DNA of 64,000 nucleotides, taken from NCBI RefSeq assembly GCF_036711975.1, contig NC_091967.1, forward strand, positions 186,001-250,000, written 5' to 3'. Positions within the stretch are counted from its first letter, which is position 1; every line of letters starts with the position of its first letter. Origin of the DNA: Onthophagus taurus (lineage: Eukaryota > Arthropoda > Insecta > Coleoptera > Scarabaeidae). Position numbers and translations under genes: made by a program. Below the pieces are notes generated by a model, which had not been told where the DNA came from, made no database searches, and was given only the letters and a program-made list of their open reading frames with translations. Below are positions 24,051-38,000 of this stretch, one piece after another.

Positions 24051-25778
24051 CCCTGTTTTTCCGTTAGAAGCCGCGGTTTCGTATGAAGAAAAAGTGGTTT
24101 TAAAGCACGGCTTATAAAAGGTTGCGGCTTGTAGATATGTACAAAATGTACCTATCTAAGTATTTATTAGAATTATATTTACATTATATTTCTCCATTTA
24201 AAATGTTATTCAAAAATGTTTTTCTGATCGGTTTTCTTTGACGGCTAGAATTTAAACATCAAAATATAGCAAACAGTTGCAAAACATTTCAAAAATAGTA
24301 CTTTTTTATTTTTAATAAAAGTTCATTTACGTAAATATCTAGGTAATTAAAAAAACCCAAATATATTTTAATGAAACAATATAATATATTCTACATTAAA
24401 ACAAAAGATATATTCTATGAGAAATAAAACAAATTATGTACCTACTACTATGTGTAGGTAGATAACTATCATAAAATCCATGTCTTCTTCATGACCTGGT
24501 CTATCCGAATCAAAGCCTGACAAAAGGCAGTCAAACAATAAATGATCGTCCTCGTGATTATTTTCATTGCTTTCTTTCTAATCGTTTACTTCCACTTCAT
24601 TTATAGGTTCATCTTCTTGTAGGAATTATTTCTTCATTGTAGAATTTTATTTTAGTCTTTCTAAATCCGTTTTTAATGACGTCCTCAGAAATATTTTGCC
24701 ATACTGTGTCAATCCAATTAACGATTTCTTCATAAGACACTCGCTTTATCGGTTTTCCTGTTTCTTTATAAGCATTATAAGAATTGATCATAAATTTTTC
24801 CCACAATTCTCTTAGTTTTGCTTTAAAAGATTTATTGAAATATCCAACGGCTGTAACAGTTTCGTTAATCTTCCAGGTGTAACTGCAGGTATTGTTTGAT
24901 TTTTTTTAATTTATTTTTTACAGCATCGGTGCGATGTCCAGGTGCGGAGTCCAACATTAATCGGCCATTATCCCTTTTAAAAAATGATCCAAGCCGTTTA
25001 TTTAGTCTTAGTTTCTTTAGTCTTTAGTATTTAATTTCATTTAGCCATAGCTCCATTTCATTCGAAGACATCCATCCCTTTTCATTAGCCGAAATAATAA
25101 CACTTTTTGGAAAATTTCCTTTTGGGCGTGTTTTTCTTTTAAATAGTACATATGGTAGCAGTTTCTTGTCACTAGCAAGAACACTTAAAGCCACTGTGAA
25201 ATTAGATTTTTCATGTCTAGTAGTTACAATTTTTATGTCATCACTGCCTTTTTTTGAAAAGTAAATTTTGATGGTAAGTCAAAACTCACTGGTACTTCAT
25301 CCATATTCCCAATGTTAGGTAAGTCCACGTTTATTTTGGTTTCGGTTACGAAATGTTGAAACTGTATTAACTTTTCCTCCCAATTTGCAGGCAAATGTTG
25401 TCCAACCGATGTTGCAGCTCTTCTTACATCATTTCTTTTCATGAAATTATATACCCAATTTGGTGATCTTTTAAATGTAATTTCTAACTGCTCGGCTACT
25501 AATTTTGCTTGTCACAGAATCTGTTTACCAGTAACTTGTATTCCATCCTTTCTTTTTTCAGTTATCCAATTTTTTAATTGAATTTCTATTTGTGGCCAAG
25601 GTGTTACTGCTCAACAGATCTGAATGTGTGCTTCTTATAATCGAGAGCGGCTTGTATTTGAGTGTGGCTTATATATGTGTGCGGCTTAATAGGGATAAAA
25701 TGTAGAAAAAATGAAAAAAGTATAACATTTAATAAGCCGCGGCTTATATTGAATGCGGCTTCTAGCGGAAAAACAGGG
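24051..25778 (-). mobile_element. pogo/Tigger-like transposon nested in TE1 copy 3
   Basis: The inverted ends CCCTGTTTTTCCGTTAGAAG and CTTCTAGCGGAAAAACAGGG are flanked by TA (24049-24050, 25779-25780). Removing it restores gagatcgtaattg as in TE1 copy 1 (~9260). GC-rich sub-repeats (gcggcttat) lie just inside both ends. The interior on the minus strand encodes remnants of a DDE_1 transposase. Confidence 0.88.
24600..25640 (-). pseudogene. Decayed pogo/Tigger (DDE_1) transposase
   Basis: Reading leftward: a CENP-B-type helix-turn-helix start (WPQIEIQLKNWITEKRK, then FKRSPNWVYNFMKR), then the catalytic core NMDEVPVSFDLP, then LPYVLFKRKTRPKG and MLDSAPGHR, then KAKLRELWEKFMINSYNAY. The order is typical of pogo-family DDE_1 transposases. 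Stops (e.g. TGA near 25513) and frameshifts split it, so it is inactive. Confidence 0.7.
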
Positions 25779-25862
25779 TAATTGATAATACTTAAGTCTG
25801 AATTCTCAAATTTTTATTTTCGCCAGAACCCCAGAAACGTCTAATGACCGGTCTCGCTGAGA

Positions 25863-26535
25863 TGGTTATCATAAAAATTAGTAAATTAAAAATTTTTGAT
25901 CCTGACTCACCCTATGTATATCTTAAAAAATTAATTACCTGTAAAAATGTGAATTTATTTAGACATTCTAGATTATTTTTTAATTTATAAAAGCACTCTA
26001 ATCAAGATAGACGCATTTAAGTTTTATGTTTCAGTCGTATTTTATGTTGTACATAGTTTTGGGTTATTTGTGATATATCAATATCATATAAGTGCTTAAA
26101 ATCTTTTATAGTGTAATCATAATTATCAAATAAACACCATTTTATAAAAAAAATGGTTATTATTTATATTTGAATATCCTAACAAATAAAACAACCATTT
26201 AGAAAATAATACAACTTTTAATGCTTAACAATATATACAATTATTTGCACAAAATGATCAGTTAGCAACTAGCAAAAACATGAATAAATTATTAGTGTAT
26301 ATCACTATATATACACAATCAAAATAATGTGAAAATTTCTAAATAAAACTAATTGTGTTAAACTAAAATTTGTTTGTAAATAAATACAATTCAATATCGT
26401 CTTAAAATCAAGATTAATTTTAAAAAGAAACGTTTCAATATATTTAAACTCTTATTAAAAAAATTTGTACATTTCAACTTATCTCAAACTTAAAAAATTT
26501 CTAATTCGAAACGAACAAAAAGAGATCTACATTTA
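25863..26535. other. NELF-A 3' region
   Basis: AT-rich, non-coding DNA downstream of the NELF-A stop codon. It probably holds its 3' UTR, with several TTTATT (AATAAA on the minus strand) motifs. No transposon ends were recognised. Confidence 0.4.
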
Positions 26536-28485
26536 TCAAACGAGTGCGGCGGCTTGCGCATTCTGTTGTATCGGTTCGACACTTTTTTCAATATGTCTGT
26601 ATTTCCTAATGCGTTTCCACTCGCCGTTGTTATAATTCATTTGGAAATGTGTCTCAACCATCATCGTCAAATAAGTATCATCGGGTTGTTGCACATTTTC
26701 CTGATCCTCAGATAACTTTATCGTCACTATATTACCCAAATGCGGGCAAGGATTATCTCTTGATCCCGCCATAAATCCAAGAATAAGGGCCTTCTCAGGT
26801 CTCGTCACTTTATTAGCCGCTCTAAACATTTCCTGCGCTTCCAACATTTGTTCGCGAGTCAATGCTAATCCGCGTCGTTGTAACGATGTGTTAGCAGCGG
26901 GCGGTTGTATTCTAACCTGCGTCACATGTTGGACGGGACGCGTTGATATCACCAGAGGTGTTCCAACAGGCACGGCAGTCGCTGGTTGTTCTGCAACAAT
27001 CGCAGTTCGTTGAGTAACGTTTGTCGTGGTTAATAAAGGCGGTACTGGTCGTATGATGGATGTTGTTATGTATTGAGGAGCTGTCGTTGTTGTTTGAATA
27101 ACCGTTACGATTGAAGCTGGAGCTGCGACAACCGATGATGGTTGTTGTGTAGTTTGGGAAATTACTGTGGTTGAGACTGTTGCTGTAGATGGAGATGTGG
27201 GTGCTAAAAATATTAATAGGGTGTATAAATGTATATAAAGTATTTAATCTATTTAATAGAACGCTCGTACTTCTTGAAACGGCGGGTTGCGGTGTTGGTG
27301 GGGCATAAGTTGTAGCGGATGCTAATCCAGCTGCATAATCCGGTGCGGGAACTGCAGGTGGAGGTGAATTTTGAAGACCTGTGGTTTCCACAGCCTTTTT
27401 CTCTTCCATTTCTACAACAAAAAACTAAATTTACTAACTTTCAAATATTAAATTCAAAACATTCATACCTTGCATCTTCTTTCTTTTTTTAGCAGCCATA
27501 AATCCGAGTGGTTGATCTGAAATATCCAATAACTTAACACCACCTTCCTTACGACCTGCTGCAGGTCTTGACAGTGGTGGTCGATTCGTTAAGGTGTTTG
27601 TTAAAGCGTTAGATCTAAAACCAGATGTTGGAACTCTACTTGGGATACCTTTCAATGGAGCTAAAAATATTTTTTTAAAGTTATTAATTAGATATTGATT
27701 TAACAAGGATTTGTTACTGGTATCGGTCATTTTTCGTGGCATCCCTCGCGACCTAACAGGTATAACTGGCGCAGAAGCTTTTTTAAGGTTAGAAGCAACA
27801 TCGTGAGATTTTTGTAATAAGTCACTGCGTAAAATTGCCGATTTTGGTTTCTTTTTTATAGTAAAATGCTTTATAGGAGCAGGCTGTTGACCAACCTTAA
27901 AAAAATCAATTTTAAGTTTTAATCCAACCGCAATAGAAAATCCAATATACATACAACGGAAACTAACGCTGGTTTATTTAAATAATGACATTCCATCGGT
28001 AGCATAACATGATCAGCTTGCTTCTTAACCAATTTCCTTAATTCATTAACTAAATCGGTGAATATGGGTCGAACTTCATCTACATCGGTTAATTCGGTGT
28101 TTAAAGATCCTGTAGCTGGGAAAGTTTTTAAAGACTCAGCAAGCATAGAAACCCATAATTCGGAATCACCAATAGCAACATCTATAATTTGATCCAACTC
28201 AACTCGCCACTAAAAAAAATTTATCCGAATCAGTTACATTATTAAAACGAATCTTTTTAAAAGGTAAACACGCACCTCCTCGATGTTTCTACGAGGTATG
28301 TGGAAGAAACTAAGTAGCAATTTTAGTTTAACTTGCGTTTGAAGGTCAGGAAAGCAGTCCTTGATGTTTCGTAGAACCTCAGCGTTTAATTGACCGCATA
28401 TCGAACCTCCAGTCCAAGAATCGTTGGAAGTTCCGAGTTTGTTATGTAGCCAGAGTGAGGTATCGCTGTCCCGCACGTTCGCCAT
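26536..28485 (-). CDS. NELFA: Negative elongation factor A
   Basis: This subunit of the NELF complex, with DSIF, holds RNA polymerase II in the promoter-proximal pause; it is nuclear. Six minus-strand exons (28485-28276, 28209-27955, 27895-27718, 27660-27469, 27411-27271, 27203-26536) join in phase to 547 aa. The N-terminal domain starts MANVRDSDTSLWLHNKLGTS and continues LNAEVLRNIKDCFPDLQ. YLNKPALVSV leads into KHFTIKKKPKSAILRSDLLQ, then TTPLKGIPSR, RKEGGVKLLDIS and MAAKKRKKMQ. The central part is low-complexity (Pro/Thr/Val). The conserved C-terminus has LTREQMLEAQEMFRAANKVT and RPEKALILGFMAGSRDNPC. The ATG chosen matches the conserved start; an upstream in-frame extension is unsupported. 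It is divergent from VPS13B. Confidence 0.95.
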
Positions 28486-29027
28486 GTTGGTTGAAGCGCA
28501 ACTGCACGAGAACCGCGAACATAAATGCGCGTTAAAACGGGGCCAATGCAATGTGTCATGTGTCAAATCAAAACAACGCGAACGTATTCTATCGGCATGT
28601 TTGAACACTACATTAAGATATCTATAATATGATTTTTTTATTTTATTATTAAATTTAATTCATTATTAGTAATTATTAAGTTTGAATATATATTATAATC
28701 AAAAAAATAGATAGGTTTTAAAACATAGTCTAAAATGCATTTTTGATAGTTAAAATAAATATTAAATTGCGCCCCCTACCCGAACTTTAATTAACCTAAA
28801 TTGTAAATATGTCAAAATTGTGTCAAAATCAGTCAAACTACACGTAGCGTTGAATGACGTTTTTATTTAAAACCACCGCACAAACTGGGGGTTTAAAGTT
28901 GTTTTAATATTCCTTGAAGATTATTTTTAAAAAAACAGCACAAAATCAAATCATAACCAAACGTTTCGTTTAAGTTAAAATGATACTTAAATAATAACCA
29001 AAAAATTATTTCTTAAAATCATATTAA
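28486..29027. promoter_or_regulatory. Divergent promoter region of NELF-A and VPS13B
   Basis: The 542 bp between the two start codons must hold both promoters and 5' UTRs. The NELF-A side (28486-28600) is GC-richer (gcgcgttaaaacggggcc). No TATA box at a convincing position was seen for either gene. Confidence 0.55.
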
Positions 29028-32000
29028 ATGTTTAAATTAGAATCATATATAACGCCTTTAATTTTGAGCTATGTTGATAAGTATATTAAAAATTTCCGAT
29101 TGGAAGATTCTCAGGTAATTAATAAAATTATCATCTAAGTTAGTTTATTATTCTTTGATATTTTTTTAAGGTATCATTGTGGGGTGGAGATGCATCGTTT
29201 CATAATTTGGACTTACGACTCGAGGTGCTTGAGCAAGAATTACAATTACCTTTTAGTTTTGTATCGGGACACATCCATGAACTTTCCATACATGTGCCAT
29301 GGACCAAATTAACTTCAGAACCTATTTCCATTACCATAAATACTATAGAATGTATTTTAAAATTGAGAAGTACAGAAAATGATAAACCATCTGAACCGCC
29401 GAAAGAAAAACCAAAAAAAATTCAAGGAAAAAAGTTAGTTGTTTGAAAATGATTTACTTTTATTTATACAATAAAATTCTTTATAGACATGAAGTGGAAG
29501 CTCCACCAAGTTACGTTCATGCATTAATCAATAAAATAGTAAGTAACATTAGGATTTATTGTAACAATCTTATTTTGAAGTATGTGGAAGAGGATATTGT
29601 GCTATCTATGAATATTAAGTTGTTAACGTATGAGTCTTGTGATGAGAAATGGGAACCAACGTATTCAGGTAAGTGATAAAAATGAATAAAAAAAAGTCTT
29701 AATACTTAGCGATAAAATTTTATTATTGTCATTATATAAATCTTGATTACAAAAATGTTGTCTTAGAATACCTTTTTTGGTCATATTATAAGAAATATCC
29801 AACCCATTACATTATAGATTCTTCCCCAGCGCAGGTAACAATGCGAAAATTAATCACTGTAAACGATCTCACTATATGTTTGGATAAAAGGAATGCATCA
29901 GGAAAAATTGACGTTTATCAAGAACCAATGTTATACCGATGCTCTCTAACCATGCATTTTCTACGAACCTATCAATCTTCAAACATTTCGAAAGCATCCA
30001 CTACAAGATTTGATATTTATTGTAACAAGTAAGGTTAAGAAATAGTTTCTAACAATTTTTATATTCTAATTATTTTTAGCATGGAATTTAGTATGACTGA
30101 ACAACAAATTCCGATGGTAATAAGACTCGTTTTATTGGCGTGTACATTGGGTGGAAATGATATGAAAAGTGAACACGATGTAAAAATCTGTGATGAAACT
30201 AGTTATGAGGCAATGGGTAATTTTTATAACATTTATTTATTTATTGGGATCAAGCAAGTACAATACAATAAACTATACAGGGTGATTCACATAAGAACCG
30301 ACACAGAGCAGGGACATGTAGAGGACAATAAATTAAAATGATTTAACGTAACTTACCTCTATACTAAGTTGTACACCTGACGAGTTATAGGCCTTCAAAG
30401 TTGGCTCTTAAATTTTTAAAAAGTTCAATATCTTCGTAATACATTAAGCTAGAAAAACCAAATTTGGTATACGTTATGAGTGTACCAAGGGTATTAATTG
30501 ATAGCAAATTGAACTCAATTGAAGCATTTCAAAGGGTTGATTAAAGGTGATGGTACCCTAAATTTTGACAGATTTTTTTAATCTTTTGGCGGATTTAATA
30601 CATTACTACTTCATTTCATGTGGAATTTGATTCTAAAACTTTTCTTACTCTTATTATTTTTTAAAAAACTTCGTCGTTTTCATAGAAAACTTAAATAACT
30701 AAACCCACGTATTTCGTAATGTTGCTTAAAATAAGCGAAAATTCAGTGGTCGGCTATGAAATTGTACGTCAAACTTGACAAATAGGTTATAAAACCTTGT
30801 TGTCAAATAATTTTATAACCTATTTGTCAAGTTTGACGTACAATTTCATAGCCGACTACTGAATTTTCGATAATTTTAAGTAGCATTAACGAAATTCGTG
30901 TCTTTAATTATTTGAGTTTTTTATGAAAACGACAATGTTTTTAAAAAATAATAAGAGTAAAAAAAGTTTTAGAATTAAATTCCACATGAAATCAGGTAAT
31001 AATGTGTTAAATCCACCAAAAGGTTAAAAAAATCTGTCAAAATTTAGGGGACCATCACCCGTAATCAACCCTTTCAAATGCCTCAATTGGTCTCAACTTG
31101 CTACCAATTAATACCCTCGGTACACTCATAACGTATACCTAATTTGGTTTTTCTAACTTAATGTATTACGAAGATATTCAATGTTTTAAAAATTTAAGAC
31201 CCAACTTTGAAGGCCTGTAACTCCTCAGGAGTACAACTTAGTATAGAGATAAGTTGTGTTAAATCGTCTTAATTTATTATCCTCTACATGTCCCTGTTCT
31301 ATGTCGGTTCTTATGTGAATCACCCTGTATATAGGATGTATCTAAATTACTGCACCAAACTTCAAGGGGTGACTCTTTAGTGGATTTTAAGGGTACTTTG
31401 ATATATGAACCATGGGCGAATTCGGCTCCCCTAAGGAGCTACACCCCTCCAAAAATTTTAATGTTTAATTTTCTTTTTAATTCTCAAAAACCATAAACGC
31501 TAGGAAAATGAAATTTGGGGAATATGTTTAATTCATAATAGGGCACGTTTTGACCCTATTTGTACTTTCAACCTACCCATCTAAACTACTATACTCTGTT
31601 TTTAAACCAGGAGGAGTATTTTAAATTTGTCACCAGATTGACCTTGCACGTGATTGGTTGAATGCGAGGAAGGTTCACACACAGGCAATTTTGATTTTGA
31701 ATTTGAAGGTTAGGTTATTGATAATTCGACAGTTTCGTGTCATTGTTGTAAATTTTGTTTAAACTCTTTTGCGTCTTCAATTAATACACTCATAACCTTA
31801 ATGTTAATTTGTATGTTTAGTGTTGACGATAACAAACGAAAATAAATACAATAATAAGTAAATAAATAATAATAATTATTAATTTAAATTTACCGCCAAA
31901 ATATCTAGTGATATTTTCTGGTAATTTTTCCTAGTGTAAATCTGACTTTCGCGTTTACTCCTCCTGGTTTAAAAACAGAGTATAGTTCTAGTGCAAGTGT

Positions 32001-35000
32001 TAGTTCTAGTTTTAATTGTTATTCAGCGCTAAGTTGTATATTTTTAAGTTTCGGGTTTAGCCCTGTGTCTTCAGACGCTGAATGTTAGGTAAGGTTAGTT
32101 TTGTTTACAAACATTAATTATACCATGAAGTATTCTTTGGCAATTAGTAATGGCAATTATAGCGTGAAGTTTTCTTTTGTAATGTCAATTATAGCGTGAA
32201 GGAATGTTCGGTAAGGTTAGTTTTGTTTACAAACATTAATTATACCATGAAGTATTCTTTGGCAATTTGTAATGGCAATTATAGCGTGAAGTTTTCTTTT
32301 GTAATGTCAATTATAGCGTGAAGGAATGTGAGGTAAGGTTAGTTTTGTTTACAAACATTAATTATACCATGAAGTATTCTTTGGCAATTAGTAATGGCAA
32401 GTATAGCGTGAAGTTTTCTTTTGTAATGTCAATTATAGCGTGAAGGAATGTTAGGTAAGGTTAGTTTTGTTTACAAACATTAATTATACCATGAAGTATT
32501 CTTTGGCAATTAGTAATGGCAATTATAGCGTGAAGTTTTCTTTTGTAATGTCAATTATAGCGTGAAGGAATGTTCGGTAAGGTTAGTTTTGTTTACAAAC
32601 ATTAATTATACCATGAAGTTTTCTTTGGCAATTAGTAATGGCAATTATAGCGTGAAGTTTTCTTTTGTAATGTCAATTATAGCGTGAAGGTATGTTAGGT
32701 AAGGTTAGTTTTGTTTACAAACATTAATTATACCTTGAAGTTTTCTTTGGCAATTATACTCTGTTTTTAAACCAGGAAGAGTATTTTAAATTTGTCACCA
32801 GATTGACCTTGCACGTGATTGGTTGAATGCGAGGAAGGTTCACACACAGGCAATTTTGAATTTGAAGGTTAGGTTATTGATAATTCGACAGTTTCGTGTC
32901 ATTGTTGTAAATTTTGTTTAAACTCTTTTGCGTCTTCAATTAATACACTCATAACTTTAATGTTAATTTGTATGTTTAGTGTTGACGATAACAAACGGAA
33001 ATAAATACAATAATAAGTAAATAAATAAATAATAATAATTATTAATTTAAATTTACCGCCAAAATATCTAGTGCTTTGATTATATATAATATGGATTGAG
33101 CCAACGTGAGAGATAGCTTGCGCAAGGTGATCGAACCGAGATAGACATAGAAATGTACTGCCATATAATGGGTGTACTGATAGAAGTGAGATAGATATAG
33201 AAGCGTACTGACATATAATATATCTATCTTTGTTACACTTTCACATTATCGCTTTCCATCTGCGTCTATTCACCTTGAGCAACATTTTTGTTAGTAGATA
33301 TATTCAGTTAGCTCAATCCATATTATATATAATCAAAGATCTAGTGATATTGTCTGGTAATTTTTCCTAGTGTAAATCTGATTTTCGCGTTTACTCCTCC
33401 TGGTTTAAAAACAGAGTATAGTTACTAATTGTAGGCTATCTCAGAAACTATAAGAGATATGAAAAAAGTAGGTGCCATGTCCCGGTCTCTTTTTTCGAGA
33501 CTAACCCAATCCCGCAAACACCAAACCTCTATCTTCTTTTGTTTTTAAGTTATAGCCAAAATGTCAAATGTTCGTGATTTCAAAAAATGCTCATATTTCG
33601 TTTATTTTTGAAATTAGAGAAATGGGGTTGATACGTAGTAGATTATGGTGTTACTGAAAAGAGCATATTTTTAGCTTTCCAATGATGTATTGCACGCATG
33701 GTGTATTTGGGAAAAATAAGCGTTGTTTTTTAATTCTAAAATATTAAAGATTAATATTCAAAATTTTAATTATAGTAGGCGAGGAAAACGTTAAATGCCA
33801 CTTAGTTACTATAGTAACGTGAGTTTACTGATCATTTCATTCATGAATTTTTCGAGGCGAGTTTCCCGCTTAGAAATTCCTTATTATCTTTAAATACATA
33901 AAGCGATAAAATTAAAAAATGTCCATATCCCATATAAACATCGTTTCAATGGAAAGTCCGCTGCCCAGTTTATGATCCCTAATCTTCCTCTATCTCACCC
34001 AATTTCAAAAGAAAAGGTTGCTAATATGAAAAAACTTCTAAATCTCATGGTTGGGGAAAACTGGGAAGATACTACCGAAGGTTTCATTCATTAATACCCA
34101 ACTGTTCTAACTTCTAACCTTACAACCAGTAAGTTTAGTAGAAGAAGATGACACAGTCTGTGACTGTTTAATTCCTAAAGTTGTTGTTCATATTTAATTA
34201 TTCATTAATTAATACGTTTCTTGTATTTTTAATAAACAAACTTTATCTACAAATCATTTTTTATTGGTGAACAAAGTCAGGGATAAGACACTGAGAAATT
34301 TAAATCAACTATTCAAAGTTTTTATTCGTTTTATTCGCCTATAATAACACCGAAATTTGCCCACCCTGTACATCAATCAGTCAATCCGGTACCACATTCC
34401 CATTCCTATTCTCTCATCGTCTATTGAACGTCTTTTTTGCTCCTTCTACAACAATGTTAGCCATTTGTCCAGTGTGCCACTTGGATCTTCGTTCTGTTCT
34501 TTATGTTATGTCCTATCATTTCTTTCTTCAAGATCGTGTTGTCCAATAATGTTGCATTGAAATCGCCCGTCATGACATGGTTGATTGAATAAAATAAATT
34601 TTTTTTTATAGTTGAACCGAATGATACAACCACTTCTTGGGCCGGCTGGATATGGTCATTTGTACCATCAATTCGTTCGTCACAAGATGAACCAGGGGGA
34701 GAAGAACAACCGATCGTTCCAACAGGACACACGTTACACATCGGATTTTACGTAGACACAACGTGTTTAGTTTTTAAAGTAAGTTATATTTCGAATTTTA
34801 TCGGTTATCTTTTCGGTTACTTTTTTTGTTTAGTAAATAAAAAAAAGCTTCGCAGGTTTCGGAAAGTAGCAGCGATCGAAGTTATTATTCGCAGAAGAAA
34901 CTCAAATATTACCCATTGTTGCTTTTAAAAGTGCAAGGTCTTTATTCGGAAACTATTATTCACGGCTTGAAATGGGTTAACGCCAAAGCGGGGATTGGAA

Positions 35001-38000
35001 ATATAGAGATTCAACCATTGGGGTTGTGTACTTGTGGTGTCGTTGATATTTTTGAAGAAAATTCAGTTCAATGTTACTTTTCAGCAGGTTATAAGTAATT
35101 TAAAATTAAAATTCTTTTTAAATATTTATTTTTTGTAATAAGCAGGTTCCGTTACTGAAAATCACAAAACTGATTCGCTATTTGACGCGGAAGCCGTTGA
35201 AAATAAAGGGCAACGAAAATTGTATAACGTTTCATGGGATTACCATGTTGCCCACGTAACTGAAACAACTATGTTGGATAGAACGGCTGCTTTTGCGGTC
35301 GATTTTGTCCATGAAGTTGTTGTGCCAGATGATATGACTTCTGATCAACTGTCGGATATCACAAATCTTGAATATAGGTTGGTTCAAGATTTTTAAATAA
35401 ATTATTGCTTATGGCATTTAATTAATTCCGTTTTAGTAACATTTTAGTAAGGACTTTATTAAGAATCGTTGTTGGTCCAATTCGAGTGAAAGTTTGTGCT
35501 GGATTAATTCACCGTGTTGAATGCATGGTGGCGGCTGCTTCAGCTTATGATTACGCCCCTTATATAGTTGAAAAATCGCACCCCCCATCAAAAGTTGATT
35601 TACAACCACCTTCAACTGATGATTACGACGCTTTAAACGAAAACATTCCAATACAAGTTATGCAATACACCATCATTGCCCCTGTTATTGAAGTACATTT
35701 ATTCGATCATCCTAAATTTGAATCAACTAAAAGTTATTTATTTAGAAAAAGGAAGGTAAATCTCACATTAATTTATTTGTCCACGACTACCTTATAATAT
35801 ACAGGTGTCCCGCAACGATTGTACAAAACTGTATCAGCGTATTCTATGATCAAAAATAAACAAAAAAAGCCTAATAAACATAGGTCCGAAAATGGACCAT
35901 TTTCGAGATATTCAAAGATTTAGTTTCATAAGTTGATATTGTTAACATCATGAATTTAAATTTGTTTTTATAATAATTAAGTCGTTACTATGATTACGAT
36001 AAGTTGTCTAATCAAAAAAAAATAATAATACTTCACGACATTATTATTTTACTATTTCATTTAATAAAACTATTAAGTATGGCTCCTATTAATTACTCCA
36101 AGGAAGAGATGGCGGATATGGTGTATTGTTACGGACTAGCTGATGGAAATGCGTCGTTAGCAGCTCGTCATTACGCGCAAAGGTTCCCGAACAGACGATT
36201 GCCTAATAGTCACACCTTTAGCAGACTATTTCTCAGATTAAAAGAAACGGGAAGCGTAACCCACAGCCATTCCACGGAGAGACATTACACAACGCCGGTG
36301 GAATTAGAAGAAGTAGTTTTGAGAAGAGTCGATGAAAATGCCTCAACCAGCATTAGAAGAATTTCTGCACAAGAAAACATTAACAAAACAACCGTTCACC
36401 GCATTTTAAGGGAGCAGTTGCTTTATCCTTATCATTACAACACCGTTCAAGCTCTAACAGAAAATGATGGCGAAACAAGAGAGATTTTTTGTAGGTGGGT
36501 CATACAGGAAGAGGTAGTAAACGTCGACTTTCCCATAAACATTGTATTTACGGATGAAGCAATGTTTACTCAAAGCGGAATTTTTAATATTCATAATGCG
36601 CACGTTTGGAGCGATGAAAATCCCCATGCAATACTAGAAACTCATCATCAGTGGCGATTCAGTGTTAATGTATGGGCTGGAGTTACAGGTGATCAGTTAT
36701 TAGGTCCATTTTTTCTTCCAAAGAGATTGACAGCCGATGCCTACATACATTTTTTACAAAATGACCTTACAGAGGCATTTGATGAATTACCTCAACAAAT
36801 TCTAGAAGATTGCTACTTTATGCACGATTATGCACGCGCTACTCGAGCATACTTAAATAACAGATTTGGCAATAAGTGGATTGGCCGAGGAGGTCCTGTC
36901 CCGTGGCCACCTCGTTCACCAGATTTAAATCCGTTAGATTTTTGGTTTTGGGGACATTTAAAACAAATTGTTTATTCTGAAGACGTTCAAAATGTGCAGG
37001 ATTTGAAGAATAAAATTAGTGACGCATTTGACACTGTAAAACAAATCGTAACCATGGTAATCATATAATTACTGCATCTAAATCGTTAGAATTAATGATG
37101 TTTACAATAGGTCAGCTTATGAAACTAAAACTTTGAATATCTCGAAATTGGTCCATTTTCGGACCTATGTTTATTAGATTTTTCTTGTCTGTTTTCGATC
37201 TGAGAATACGCTGATGCAGTATTGTACAATCGTTGCGGGACACCCTGTATACCTTATGAATGAGTTTTCTAAAACAAAATGGTAGTCATTTTTCACGGAG
37301 TGAATAATAATCATTATTCACGGGTAGCCATCTTGACCAGACTAATAATAATTATTTGAAACGTTAAAAGTTGAAAAAACGTCAATTTAATTCAAATTTT
37401 TAGGAGTTTCTAAATGTTTGACATTAAAAAGATCTAAACAAATTCCTTTTTTCGTATGATTTAAGCATAAATTAATTAATTTTCGTAAAGAAAACGACGT
37501 TTTATAAAACTGACATTTAATTTTGACAAATTGTTGTGAAGTTGGTTACAGTTAGTAACATTGAATTTGTGTCACATTGACGTTCAACCTTTATTCAAAA
37601 ATTTATTTAAAAAATAAATTTATGGAATCAATTTCAATAGTCATGGACAAAGTATAGTATTCTACTCGCATATAATGGACTATTATTCACTCAGGTTAAT
37701 TATGCCACTCGCTACGGTCGTGACATAAACTTAACCTTAGTGAATAATAGCCCTCATTATATGCTCATATAATAATATACTATTGTCCACGACTAGCTTA
37801 TAATGTATACCTTATGAATGAGTTTTCTAAAACAAAATGGTAGTCATTTTTCACGGAGTGAATAATAATCATTATTCACGGGTAGCCATCGTGACCAGAC
37901 TAATAATAATTATTTGAAACGTTAAAAGTTCAAAAAACGTCAATTTAATTCAATTTTTTAGGAGTTTCTAAATGTTTGACATTAAAAAAACCTAAACAAA

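Larger units (their letters stand above)
22237..25862. mobile_element. TE1 copy 3, interrupted by a pogo-like element
   Basis: It starts CAGGGTGTCTCAATGAGACC after TA (22235-22236). The right arm ends at ...ccggtctcgctgagat and lacks the last ~10 bp, so it is truncated. It carries the TE1 ORF remnant (22939-23330) and a nested 1728-bp pogo-like transposon (24051-25778). Without it the length is ~1.9 kb, as for the other two copies. Confidence 0.85.

Noticed and set aside
27434-27540. NELF-A protein continuing as MNVLNLIFES after KKKMQG
   Set aside because: This is intron read-through; splicing 27469 to 27411 restores the conserved frame (MQEMEEKKAV).
32081-32754. CRISPR array suggested by regular 122-bp spacing
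   Set aside because: The whole unit is repeated without unique spacers, and the genome is animal.
34357-34741. Open frames on both strands around VPS13B exon 6
   Set aside because: They mix TE5 right end, intron and the exon; only the + exon frame 34612-34778 matches a known protein.
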